This document shows positions 17,459 through 25,449 of a stretch of 64,000 bases of DNA, one piece after another. Below the pieces are notes generated by a model. It made no database searches and was not told where the DNA came from. It saw only the letters and a list, made by a program, of their open reading frames with translations. Within the stretch, counting starts at the first letter, position 1. Every line of letters starts with the position of its first letter. Source of the stretch: CAZFGK01 sp964518635 (GTDB lineage Bacteria > Zixibacteria > MSB-5A5 > GN15 > FEB-12). The position numbers and the translations under genes are program-made. The stretch lies in assembly GCA_964518635.1 (NCBI GenBank), contig CAZFGK010000002.1:117460-181459 (forward strand). Direction: 5' to 3'.

Positions 17459-18162
17459 TCACGGTTGATAATCTATCAAAACAGTATGAATCACTCTTTG
17501 CACTGAGAAGAGTTGATTACAAATTTGAGTCAGGACACACTACGGGCGTGATCGGTCCAAATGGATCTGGCAAGTCTACATTGATAAAGTGTCTGCTTGG
17601 ATTGGTGAAGAGAACTTCTGGGCAGATATCCCTTGGCGGTGTGGCAATCCACGAAGATGGGCAATACCGAAAAAGTCTTGGTTATGTTCCTCAATTGGCG
17701 AAGTATCCTCAGGATTTGACCGGGCATGACATCATCAACATGGTATGGAAGATGCGGATGGCGGAACCAATCCGAAAAGACGAGTTGATTGATCTGCTTG
17801 GACTAAAGTCAGAACTTGGCAAGAGAACTCGAGCCATGTCAGGCGGAACCCGCCAAAAACTGAGTATTGTCATTGCAGGCATGTTCGACCCTGAGGTGCT
17901 GGTGCTTGATGAGCCCTCAGCTGGACTCGATCCGGTTGCAAACATGCGGCTCAAGAGTTACCTGCACGAATTACACAAAGCAGGACGGACTATTATTATT
18001 TCGACTCACATCATGAGTGATCTTGATGAACTCGCTGACGACTTGTTACTTCTTGTTGAAGGGGAGGTAAGATACAAGGGCTCAATTCGTGAGCTCAAAA
18101 TGAAAACTGAAGAGCCGCAACTGGAGCGTGCGGTTGCTCAGATATTACAGGTGGCTGCGTAA
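17455..18162 (+). CDS. nosF: NosF ABC transporter ATPase
   Basis: 235 residues, overlapping nosD by four bases. Walker A is GPNGSGKST, the signature MSGGTRQK, Walker B VLVLDEPSAGLDP, and the switch His lies in ISTHIMSDL. The GGTRQK signature is typical of NosF rather than the usual SGGQ. It pairs with the permease encoded three bases downstream and powers the NosD-dependent maturation of the NosZ Cu centre at the cytoplasmic membrane. Confidence 0.93.
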   Translation: MITVDNLSKQYESLFALRRVDYKFESGHTTGVIGPNGSGKSTLIKCLLGLVKRTSGQISLGGVAIHEDGQYRKSLGYVPQLAKYPQDLTGHDIINMVWKMRMAEPIRKDELIDLLGLKSELGKRTRAMSGGTRQKLSIVIAGMFDPEVLVLDEPSAGLDPVANMRLKSYLHELHKAGRTIIISTHIMSDLDELADDLLLLVEGEVRYKGSIRELKMKTEEPQLERAVAQILQVAA

Positions 18163-18165
18163 TCC

Positions 18166-18951
18166 ATGTGGCAATACATAACATTCTACACCATTCGAGA
18201 TCTGTTGCGTAATCGATGGTTCTTTCTCTACTCTGGCTTCTTGCTCATACTCACTGTCGGATTCTTTCAGCTTCAGGGGACGAGCGCAAAAGTAAGTGTT
18301 GGGCTTCTGAGTACTGGGGTCTATCTCATCCCACTGTTAAGTTCTCTGTTTGGAGTGATGTACTTTTACAATTCCCGTGAGTTTATTGAACTTATGCTCA
18401 CCCAACCTATTCGTCGGTCTGTTGTGTATGGAGGCATGCTGATCGGGCTTGGAATTGCCCTGACCATCGGCTATCTGATCGGACTTGTAGTACCTCATAT
18501 TGCGTATGGAGCCACCAGCAGCGAGTCTCTTCGTTCCCTTCTCTACCTTGCAGCGATTGGAACAGTGCTCGCAATTATCTACTTATCTATTTCGTTTTAC
18601 ATCGCAATCCGTTTCGATGACCGTGGGAAGGGACTGGCGGCTACGCTTGGATTTTGGCTTCTCTCTGCTCTCATCTACGACGGATTAATTCTCGCCGGGA
18701 CGATGGTCTTCTCCGATTATCCGCTTGAATACCCGTTACTGTTTGCATCGCTTCTCAATCCAATTGACCTGGCCAGAGTCATCTTGTTGATCGAAACAGA
18801 CTGGGCGGCACTGATGGGGTACACTGGTGCAGTCTTCCGACAGGTTTTCGGCACACCAGTAGGAATTCTCTGCGGCGCTGCCGGACTTCTCCTATGGATC
18901 TTTGCTCCGCTCTGGTTCGGCTCGCGCTTGTTCGCAAAAAAGGATTTCTGA
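18166..18951 (+). CDS. nosY: NosY ABC transporter permease
   Basis: 261 residues with about six hydrophobic helices (near 17-32, 45-66, 85-107, 120-145, 160-182, 230-252), in the ABC-2 permease style. The YNSREFIELMLTQPIRRSVVYGGM segment is the coupling region found in NosY proteins. Last gene of the nos cluster; no convincing terminator was seen between it and the tRNA gene. Forms the transport complex with NosF and NosD. Confidence 0.9.
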   Translation: MWQYITFYTIRDLLRNRWFFLYSGFLLILTVGFFQLQGTSAKVSVGLLSTGVYLIPLLSSLFGVMYFYNSREFIELMLTQPIRRSVVYGGMLIGLGIALTIGYLIGLVVPHIAYGATSSESLRSLLYLAAIGTVLAIIYLSISFYIAIRFDDRGKGLAATLGFWLLSALIYDGLILAGTMVFSDYPLEYPLLFASLLNPIDLARVILLIETDWAALMGYTGAVFRQVFGTPVGILCGAAGLLLWIFAPLWFGSRLFAKKDF

Positions 18952-19042
18952 GTCAATCCCGTTTTGAACCGTCTGCTTTCAAACACGGCCGCAATTTAGT
19001 CTGCTGCCAACGGAAAGTGAGTTACACTCATTGCAAATATTC

Positions 19043-19130
19043 TGGCGGAGAGGTAGGGATTCGAACCCTAGAAACCTTTCAGTTTAACGGTTTTCGAGAC
19101 CGCCGCTTTCGACCGCTCAGCCACCTCTCC
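19043..19130 (-). tRNA. tRNA-Ser (anticodon CGA)
   Basis: On the minus strand the acceptor GGAGAGG pairs perfectly with CCTCTCC, followed by discriminator G and an encoded CCA. The anticodon arm GCGGT-CTCGAAA-ACCGT gives anticodon CGA, reading UCG. A long variable arm, typical of type II serine tRNAs, lies between it and the T arm GGGTTCGAATCCC. Length is 88 with CCA. It sits between the nos cluster and the cytochrome cluster. Confidence 0.95.
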
Positions 19131-19511
19131 GGCACAAGGTCGATTGCCAATCCAAAGGATCAGCAATGCCAGCCATAACAGCTGGCGAAGCGGGAAAGTA
19201 GGAATTCCCCGTCACTTGTAAAGTGCCCGTTTTCCGGCAGTTTGACAGCCTCGAATCACGACTATTCAGTCAATCAAATTCGAAAAATGTCCGAAGAATC
19301 GAAACCTCTGTGGTTCGAAGATTCGAAATGCTCCTCAGAATATGTTCAGGGCACTCCGCAGAATCATTTTACGTACATACAATCGAAGCAAACATGATTC
19401 AACGCTCCCGTGAGTCTTTCCTCAGCCGCGACTCCAGCATTCCTGCGAATGCTGGAGATTTTCAAGAGTACAAGATCAACAGAGTTCTGACTTACTTGTC
19501 CGAAATGTCCA
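19131..19511. other. Intergenic region with a long perfect hairpin
   Basis: About 380 bases with no gene. At 19432-19457 CTCCAGCATTC-CTGC-GAATGCTGGAG forms a perfect 11-bp stem with a four-base loop, just after the stop of the leftward seven-heme gene. It lacks a T-run on that strand, so it may be a stabilising 3' hairpin or a repeat rather than a standard terminator. The tRNA promoter should also lie here but was not pinned down. Confidence 0.55.
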
Positions 19512-21026
19512 CTAAGGCTGTACGCCGCTGTGGCATTCCGAGCAAGGCGTATCTTCCCAGGCATCCGCGATATCGACGGGATGATCGAAGCGAAGCCCTT
19601 CTGCCCCATGCGAAGATGCCATCCGTTCGCCGGTCCCTTGCGAGAGAATAGTATGGCAGGCATTGCAGTCGGTGGTGATCGGCTTTTGGTCGGCAGAGAC
19701 GAGTTTCCCGTTATGGCAGCGCATGCATCCGATGGTACTGTAATGCCCGAGATTACTCGGATAGGCCGCCCAATTCACTTTCATCTCGGGGAAAATCGAG
19801 CGCGAAAAACCGGCCTGAACTGACTGAATTGCCTTGTCGATCTCGAGTCTTTGTGAGAGGTACACCGCCGGATAATTCTTCTCGTAGTAGGAACCAATGT
19901 AGTTGGCGATTCCGGTCATCGCTTCTGGTTCGGTCGCATAGGTCGCAGTCATCGCTTCAACTGATACACGCTTGATATCCGGTAGAGAGCGATTAACGCC
20001 GCCGACCAGAATTCCCAAATCGACTGTCTCATCCGGAGTTGGATAGACATGGCTGGGACGATTATGGCAGTCCATGCAGTCCATCGTTCGCTTCGGTAAT
20101 GAATCGAATTGCTGCGCGTTGAGGGTGTCGCCGTCATTGTTGGTGTAGACTGTTACGCGGCCAGTCTCCTTGTCGGTGATCTTCACCCACGGGATATCCT
20201 CACGATCATGATCGCGTGCAATGTATTCGACTTTCACACCGATATTCATATGCCAGTGGATGCCGGAAGATTGTCCGGTTTTCGGATCACCGCCGCCGGT
20301 CTTGATCAGAAGATTGATCGGCCAGTGGGTGTTGGCTGAGTCATACATATAGTGATTGAAGACCTTCTGCTGTCCGCCGAAAAATTTCTGCGGCCAATGA
20401 CACTGTTCGCAGGTCTCCTGCGCCGGTCGAAGTTCTCGAAGTGGTGTTTCGATTGGACGGGAGTATTTGTTTGCAATGACTGAGTAGACCTGATAGGCAC
20501 CGGAGATTTTCGATTTCGCCCACCAGTCGGCCCCGCTCCCGATATGACATTCTGCGCAGGCGACGCGGGCATGAGCGGAGTGCTGATAAGCGACGTACTC
20601 CGGTTTCATAACTTCGTGACAGGTTGTGCCGCAGAATTCTACTGACTCACTGAAATGATATGCCTTGTAACTTCCGACTGCACTCATCACGACAAAAACT
20701 GAAGTTGCAAGCACGAAAATCACGACTGAGCGGCGATGGCGGGGGACGTTGAGATCAATCTTCGGCCAGACTGGTTCGGTACGTTCGATTCCTTTCTTGA
20801 TTCGATTCCATTCCCGCCACATGCCAAGCGGAATAAGAATTAGACCAAGGACCAGGAATGTCGGCACGACGCCATACAGGAAAATTCCGAAGTAGGGATT
20901 GGTGTTGTGTTCAAAAAAGCCGACCAGCAAGAGTGTTCCACCCGTGACACCAGCGACAATGGCAATCGCCGCCCCCAGTATCGTGATCGGATTGTAGCTC
21001 GCCCGTGGCAGGAGAGTATCTTTCAC
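19512..21026 (-). CDS. Seven-heme NapC/NirT-type membrane cytochrome c
   Basis: 504 residues from GTG (AGGAG upstream). Hydrophobic segments lie near 12-35, 45-68 and 95-120. The C-terminal periplasmic part begins with the NapC/NrfH-like EFCGTTCHEVMKPEYVAYQHSAH, whose heme site is CX3CH. Six CXXCH sites follow: CAECH, CEQCH, CMDCH, CMRCH, CNACH, CSECH. NapC/NirT proteins take electrons from quinol and pass them to periplasmic partners. Here it is the last gene of the leftward cytochrome operon, 44 bases after the CbcL-like gene, so it may be an alternative quinol dehydrogenase or an electron carrier in the same pathway. A nitrite reductase partner is not present in the window. Confidence 0.85.
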   Translation of the reverse strand: MKDTLLPRASYNPITILGAAIAIVAGVTGGTLLLVGFFEHNTNPYFGIFLYGVVPTFLVLGLILIPLGMWREWNRIKKGIERTEPVWPKIDLNVPRHRRSVVIFVLATSVFVVMSAVGSYKAYHFSESVEFCGTTCHEVMKPEYVAYQHSAHARVACAECHIGSGADWWAKSKISGAYQVYSVIANKYSRPIETPLRELRPAQETCEQCHWPQKFFGGQQKVFNHYMYDSANTHWPINLLIKTGGGDPKTGQSSGIHWHMNIGVKVEYIARDHDREDIPWVKITDKETGRVTVYTNNDGDTLNAQQFDSLPKRTMDCMDCHNRPSHVYPTPDETVDLGILVGGVNRSLPDIKRVSVEAMTATYATEPEAMTGIANYIGSYYEKNYPAVYLSQRLEIDKAIQSVQAGFSRSIFPEMKVNWAAYPSNLGHYSTIGCMRCHNGKLVSADQKPITTDCNACHTILSQGTGERMASSHGAEGLRFDHPVDIADAWEDTPCSECHSGVQP

Positions 21027-21070
21027 TTCTTGCTCCTCTTCAGCAAAAATATAAGTTTACGAATCGTAAC

Positions 21071-23140
21071 TTACGGCTGCGAATCTCGCGGTTCTTTCGA
21101 TGATTCGGCAAGGTCAATCTGAATCTTCGACATCGGAGTTTTTTCTTCCTTCTCTGATTCAGTGGTGACCTGATCCTCGTCATGGATCAATTCAGAATCT
21201 TTCCCATGCTCGTGATGATACATGGCAACCGGCATCTTCCCTGTCAACCAGGCAGGATTCATTGGATAAACCTGCGGATTGAACACGGTCGAGTAGAGAT
21301 GCCAGACCAGAATCGCGAGTGAGGCGAGAATTGCTTCATAGAAATGTACTACCAACGCGACATCCAGAAATGACTTCGGCAGGAACTGGATGACGAAATT
21401 GTCAAACCAAAGCAGGATACCGGTGACGACCATGACAATCGTCCCCCAGACCAGTGCCCAGTATTCCATTTTTTCGACATAGCCGAATCTACCAAATTGC
21501 GGACGTTCGATCGGTGCGCCGAGATTGTAGCGGATCATATTGATGAAGTCTCTGAGATCCCCCCAACTCAGCCAGATATCCTTGACGAATTTCTTTCCGC
21601 GAGGGGTGAACAGATAGAAGAGGTGCCAAAGTGACGTGATAGTAAAGAGTACGGCCGCGGTACGGTGAATGGTGCCGCGAAGCGGGTGCCCCCCTTCTCT
21701 GCCAAAAAGAAGGACCGACCACCAGGCGTCGGAATAGCGAAGGGCAAATCCAGTGATAACGAGTACGATAAATGTAACCATCAGCCCCCAATGCTGGAGG
21801 ACCTCATGCGTGGTCATACGGGTCATCTGCGGCACACCGCGAATCGCCTTCATCTGACGTCTGAAATCGATGACGCCGTGGAAGACCATCATCCCGACAA
21901 TCAGTACAATGAGGACGACGTAAATTTTTTGAACGATACCAGCGATAGGTGTGCTGGAAAGACCGGGAGTTCCGTGTACCGTCGTACTTGCCAGTGTGGC
22001 GGTGATTCCGGGATGGCATTCGCCGCAGGTCTTTTGAAGATTGTTGGCATGAATAGATGAAAGCGTGTCGGTATGCGGCAAGATCATGTGGGTGCCATGA
22101 CAAGAGGCACAGTTGGCGACCGCCACATCCCCTTTTTCACTCTTAAGACCGTGATAGCTGTCCACCCAGGTTGTAAGGCGACCGGTCGGGATCCCATACT
22201 TTTCGTTGAGTGATGCTGATTCATGACACGGGGTGCAGGTGGCTTCGGCTACGCGGATCGGATGTACCGGCGAGCGTGGATCTTTCGGCGAAATAATGCC
22301 GTGCTCACCGTGACAATTGGTACAAACGGGTGAACCGGTCTCCCCTTTTTGTACGAGTTCGCCATGAATACCGCGATTGTAGGCCTCGGCCTCTTCGGTG
22401 TGGCACTTTCCGCAAGTCTTCGGAATGGCGAAGTGGTTAATGGATGAGGCCGGATCCCCGGGCATCAGGATGCGATGCGAATTCCCGTCTGCTCCGTGAC
22501 AGTCGGTACACGTCGGTGCTTTTTCACTCCCGTCGCTGAGGGCCTGTCCATGCACCGAGCTCTGGAAAACATCAACGGCAGCTCCAAACTTGATATCATG
22601 TTTCTTCACCAGATCAATGTCCTGGTGGCAGTGTCCGCACGTGCTGGTCAGTACCGCATGGTGCGTGAGCGAACCGCTGTCGCTGGAGGAGAGAATCTTG
22701 TGTCGGCCGTGACAATCGGAACAGGAGGGAATATCAGGATCATCGGGATAAGCCGCCCGTCCATGTGAAATGTAGTCGGCGGCGACATCTTCGTGGCATT
22801 GGCCACAATCAGCTCGCGGGAGGTCATCTTCGTGCGGGACTTCCGTGATTGTTACATGACACTGTATGCAATCAAATCCGGAGTGAATTGAGCTGTCGAG
22901 CAAGGAGGCGTAAAGCCCGCTCGCTTCATGCTCGGAATCTTCGTGGCAGTCGAGACAACTTTCGTTGGTTGGAGGAGGATCTTCAGACAATGTCGTGCGA
23001 GAGGAAAACAGCACAAGTGCGGTAAGCAATCCCAGAACGGGAAGCAGCGCACGCAGGTACTGGTGCGACTTCGAATTGATTCGGTCAGTTACTCCGTCAT
23101 TCATACAGCTCTCGGCGCGTTCACATCCGATGAGGTTCAC
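21071..23140 (-). CDS. CbcL-like fusion: 11 c-type heme sites plus a b-type cytochrome membrane domain
   Basis: 689 residues from GTG 23140; an ATG at 23104 would remove 12 residues, and neither has a strong ribosome site. After a signal/anchor helix (about 29-46) come eleven CXXCH motifs between residues 62 and 376: CLDCH, CIQCH, CGQCH, CSDCH, CGHCH, CTDCH, CGKCH, CTNCH, CTPCH, CASCH, CGECH. Residues about 402-620 form a membrane cytochrome b of the hydrogenase/formate dehydrogenase gamma type, with candidate heme-b His at about 450, 492, 506, 599 and 614. The C-terminus is charged and cytoplasmic. This multiheme-c plus cyt-b layout is that of Geobacter CbcL, an inner-membrane quinol oxidase for extracellular electron transfer. 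The same role is inferred here. Confidence 0.85.
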   Translation of the reverse strand: MNLIGCERAESCMNDGVTDRINSKSHQYLRALLPVLGLLTALVLFSSRTTLSEDPPPTNESCLDCHEDSEHEASGLYASLLDSSIHSGFDCIQCHVTITEVPHEDDLPRADCGQCHEDVAADYISHGRAAYPDDPDIPSCSDCHGRHKILSSSDSGSLTHHAVLTSTCGHCHQDIDLVKKHDIKFGAAVDVFQSSVHGQALSDGSEKAPTCTDCHGADGNSHRILMPGDPASSINHFAIPKTCGKCHTEEAEAYNRGIHGELVQKGETGSPVCTNCHGEHGIISPKDPRSPVHPIRVAEATCTPCHESASLNEKYGIPTGRLTTWVDSYHGLKSEKGDVAVANCASCHGTHMILPHTDTLSSIHANNLQKTCGECHPGITATLASTTVHGTPGLSSTPIAGIVQKIYVVLIVLIVGMMVFHGVIDFRRQMKAIRGVPQMTRMTTHEVLQHWGLMVTFIVLVITGFALRYSDAWWSVLLFGREGGHPLRGTIHRTAAVLFTITSLWHLFYLFTPRGKKFVKDIWLSWGDLRDFINMIRYNLGAPIERPQFGRFGYVEKMEYWALVWGTIVMVVTGILLWFDNFVIQFLPKSFLDVALVVHFYEAILASLAILVWHLYSTVFNPQVYPMNPAWLTGKMPVAMYHHEHGKDSELIHDEDQVTTESEKEEKTPMSKIQIDLAESSKEPRDSQP

Positions 23141-23285
23141 TCATCGTAAGAGAAATGTCCGCCACGGTCTTTTCTCTCCGCGGCGGACATTGAGTATCAG
23201 ATCATCTGCTTTCTGCCACTGGTGCAGTTCCGTTTCGACCGGTAGCTGCACTCACACGAATGGCAAGCGTTCGGTTCATTCTCAG

Positions 23286-23684
23286 TTATTTGCTGGCCGT
23301 TTTCAGTGTCATCAGCCAGTCGACCATGACCTTCAGCGAGTCGGCATTCCCTTTGAACTTGGTTATATGCTTCACGCCTTTGAGATCAGCAGTCTTCATC
23401 AGATAGGGACTCAGCCAGTCGGCCTTGACCCGGCTACCGAGATCAGAAAGATCGGGGGCTTCTTTCTTCTTTGACCCGGCCTCTGCCTTTTCAGCCCCCT
23501 CTTTGGCGGGAGCTTTCTTCTCGATCTTCATGGACGCGACTGCGTGACAGTTTGCGCACTTCTGTTCAAGAAAAAGAGTCTTCCCGTCCAGGGCTGCTTT
23601 CTTTTCTTCTTCCGCTATTGCTGCAGTAAAGAGAACGCCCACGACCACCACGACTACCCCGGTGAGGGCAAGAATTCGTTTCAT
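23286..23684 (-). CDS. Small periplasmic monoheme cytochrome c, paralogue A
   Basis: 132 residues from the ATG at 23684 (GGAG upstream); longer readings add an implausible N-terminus. The signal peptide ends at TAAIA-E. One heme site is CANCH in LFLEQKCANCHAVASM. A charged Lys/Glu/Ala linker follows, then LKGVKHITKFKGNADSLKVM with a possible Met ligand. It is a close homologue of the next upstream gene, evidently by tandem duplication. Likely a soluble electron shuttle between the inner-membrane cytochromes and the outer-membrane conduit; this is inferred from position. Confidence 0.85.
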   Translation of the reverse strand: MKRILALTGVVVVVVGVLFTAAIAEEEKKAALDGKTLFLEQKCANCHAVASMKIEKKAPAKEGAEKAEAGSKKKEAPDLSDLGSRVKADWLSPYLMKTADLKGVKHITKFKGNADSLKVMVDWLMTLKTASK

Positions 23685-23759
23685 ACTATTTCCGCTCCTT
23701 TTTGGAATAATTGTTTCGGCTGCCATTCTGGCCATCCTTCACTACCAGGTCGCTGCCGA

Positions 23760-24152
23760 CTACTTACTGGCAGTCTTCAAAGTCATCAGCCAGTCGACCA
23801 TGACCTTGAGGGAGTCTGCATTTCCTTTGAATTTCTTCATATGCTTGACACCTTCAAGGTCAGCAGTCTTCATGAGATATTGTCCAAGCCACTCGGCCTT
23901 GACCTTGCTCCCAACGTCAGAGAGATCCGGTGGTTCCTTCTTCTTGGATGCGGCATCTGCAGTCTCTTTTGCAGCAGTAGCTTTTTTCTCGATCTTCATT
24001 GAAGAAATCGAGTGACAGCTTTCGCATTTCTGATCAAGAAACATGCTCTTTCCATCAAGGGCAGGTTTCTTGGCATCTTCGGCGATAGCCGCGGTCAGAA
24101 ACACTCCCATGAGAACCAGGGTCGCTCCGGCCTGTGCAATAATTCGTTTCAT
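23760..24152 (-). CDS. Small periplasmic monoheme cytochrome c, paralogue B
   Basis: 130 residues from the ATG at 24152 (GGAAG upstream). Signal peptide to TAAIA-E, heme site CESCH, Lys/Glu-rich linker, and the same ending LKVMVDWLMTLKTASK as paralogue A. The two differ mainly in the linker and heme-flanking residues. First gene of the leftward cytochrome operon, divergent from the decaheme gene. Confidence 0.85.
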   Translation of the reverse strand: MKRIIAQAGATLVLMGVFLTAAIAEDAKKPALDGKSMFLDQKCESCHSISSMKIEKKATAAKETADAASKKKEPPDLSDVGSKVKAEWLGQYLMKTADLEGVKHMKKFKGNADSLKVMVDWLMTLKTASK

Positions 24153-24467
24153 GTTACTTCTTCCTTTCATGACGTCTTCATGCATTCTACAAAGAACGAG
24201 GGTATAGAGACGACAATTTCTGATAGTTGTCAAGACATTGACTGTCAAATTTACCAAGAATAATGCCATACTCCGGAGTACAGATTTATAAATGCACTAA
24301 CAATGGTAAAGAATTGGCTTGTGATTCTTTTCACAAATGAACGATTGGCAATTTCTTTCCGTCGTGACAACTTTGACTACCTTGTAGAGTATTAAAAACA
24401 TTGCACTTTCAGTTTTATCACTCTATTTCTTATCCATCATGACGATACAAATGAGTGACAGGAGCCA
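24153..24467. other. Shared regulatory region between two divergent cytochrome operons
   Basis: 315 bases, AT-rich, holding the promoters of both operons. The clear signal is a CRP/FNR-type palindrome at 24319-24336. A TTGCAC/TATTTC pair (24401-24406 and 24424-24429, 17-bp spacing) is a weak candidate promoter for the rightward operon. Confidence 0.5.
24319..24336. promoter_or_regulatory. CRP/FNR-family binding palindrome
   Basis: TTGTGA-TTCTTT-TCACAA contains TGTGA-N6-TCACA, the exact half-sites and spacing of the E. coli CRP consensus. It lies 130 bases before the rightward start and 166 before the leftward one, so one bound regulator could serve both operons. The regulator is not encoded in the window. 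Confidence 0.65.
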
Positions 24468-25442
24468 ATGCTCAAGATGAAAACTTCAAAGCTTCGCATA
24501 CTCTCACTCACATTTCCCTTCGCGCTGTTGGTGCTGATCGGGACAATCTCAGGTTCACTTCTCTCTCAGCAATCTGACCCGACGATTCCAACCGAAGAAG
24601 AATTAACACTTCAAACGGATTGCCTTGATTGCCATGCGGACCAGGTCACTCAGATGACCGGCTCACCTCATGCCGTGATTGCAGACAATGAACGCGCAAA
24701 AGTCTCTTGCCTCTCCTGTCATCGTGAGGGGGCTCAGGAACATGTTGACGATCCTTATGGCGGTAGTATTGCCTCTCCAGCGAAGGCGACACCAGCCATG
24801 CAGCAGGCCGACTGCGGCAGATGTCACCTTGCCCATATCGAACTTGATAATATCGGGTTCGATCCGCATCTGACCGCAGCCGTCGCCTGCAGTGACTGTC
24901 ATACCATTCACAGCAGCACCCCTCAGTTGACCAAAGACCCCGATATGGAATTCTGCGGCAAATGCCACAGCTCTACCAAGCTTCATTTTCAGCATCGGTC
25001 TACCCATATGCTCACCAGCGGCGGCATGAATTGTATCTCCTGCCACAGCTTTACCGGAAGTGGTGACGCGGCGGCAGCAGGCACAGACACATATCGTTGC
25101 ATGAATTGTCACGCCGAAGAGAGTGGGCCATTCTTACATGAACATGGCGGAGTTACTGGCTTTGCGATCGGAAGTGAATCCTGTATCGGCTGCCATGAAC
25201 CGCACGGCAGCAGCAATACCGCCATGCTCACGCGAACCGGAAACCAGTTGTGTCAGCAATGTCACGTGACTCCACTCGGACATCGCACCGCCCACAACGG
25301 CGTCGCGCTGACAGCCGATTGTATGGATTGCCACAGTGCCGTACACGGTTCTGATGAATTCCGCAATCTGATTTCATCGGACATGGCCGCACGAGTAAGT
25401 GGCGGACCGGCCTCCTGTTATTGTCACGAGGTCAGGAACTGA
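24468..25442 (+). CDS. Periplasmic decaheme cytochrome c, MtrA/DmsE-like
   Basis: 324 residues, ATG with AGGAG five bases upstream. A Sec signal (about 1-33) precedes ten CXXCH motifs: CLDCH, CLSCH, CGRCH, CSDCH, CGKCH, CISCH, CMNCH, CIGCH, CQQCH, CMDCH. The recurrent CHxPHGS and TxxCxxCHxxxxxxF spacing and the size agree with DmsE/MtrA/PioA-type decahemes, which sit inside an outer-membrane barrel and carry electrons across it. The last residues have CYCH (CXCH), a possible non-standard eleventh site. The barrel gene follows after seven bases, supporting a porin-cytochrome complex. Confidence 0.85.
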   Translation: MLKMKTSKLRILSLTFPFALLVLIGTISGSLLSQQSDPTIPTEEELTLQTDCLDCHADQVTQMTGSPHAVIADNERAKVSCLSCHREGAQEHVDDPYGGSIASPAKATPAMQQADCGRCHLAHIELDNIGFDPHLTAAVACSDCHTIHSSTPQLTKDPDMEFCGKCHSSTKLHFQHRSTHMLTSGGMNCISCHSFTGSGDAAAAGTDTYRCMNCHAEESGPFLHEHGGVTGFAIGSESCIGCHEPHGSSNTAMLTRTGNQLCQQCHVTPLGHRTAHNGVALTADCMDCHSAVHGSDEFRNLISSDMAARVSGGPASCYCHEVRN

Positions 25443-25449
25443 GGAACCT

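Noticed and set aside
18952..19042. Terminator after nosY
   Set aside because: Only a weak GTTTTGAA/TTTCAAAC pairing without a following T-run.
24373..24401. TTGACT as -35 of the conduit operon
   Set aside because: At 17-bp spacing the -10 would be AAACAT, a poor match; no promoter was assigned from it.
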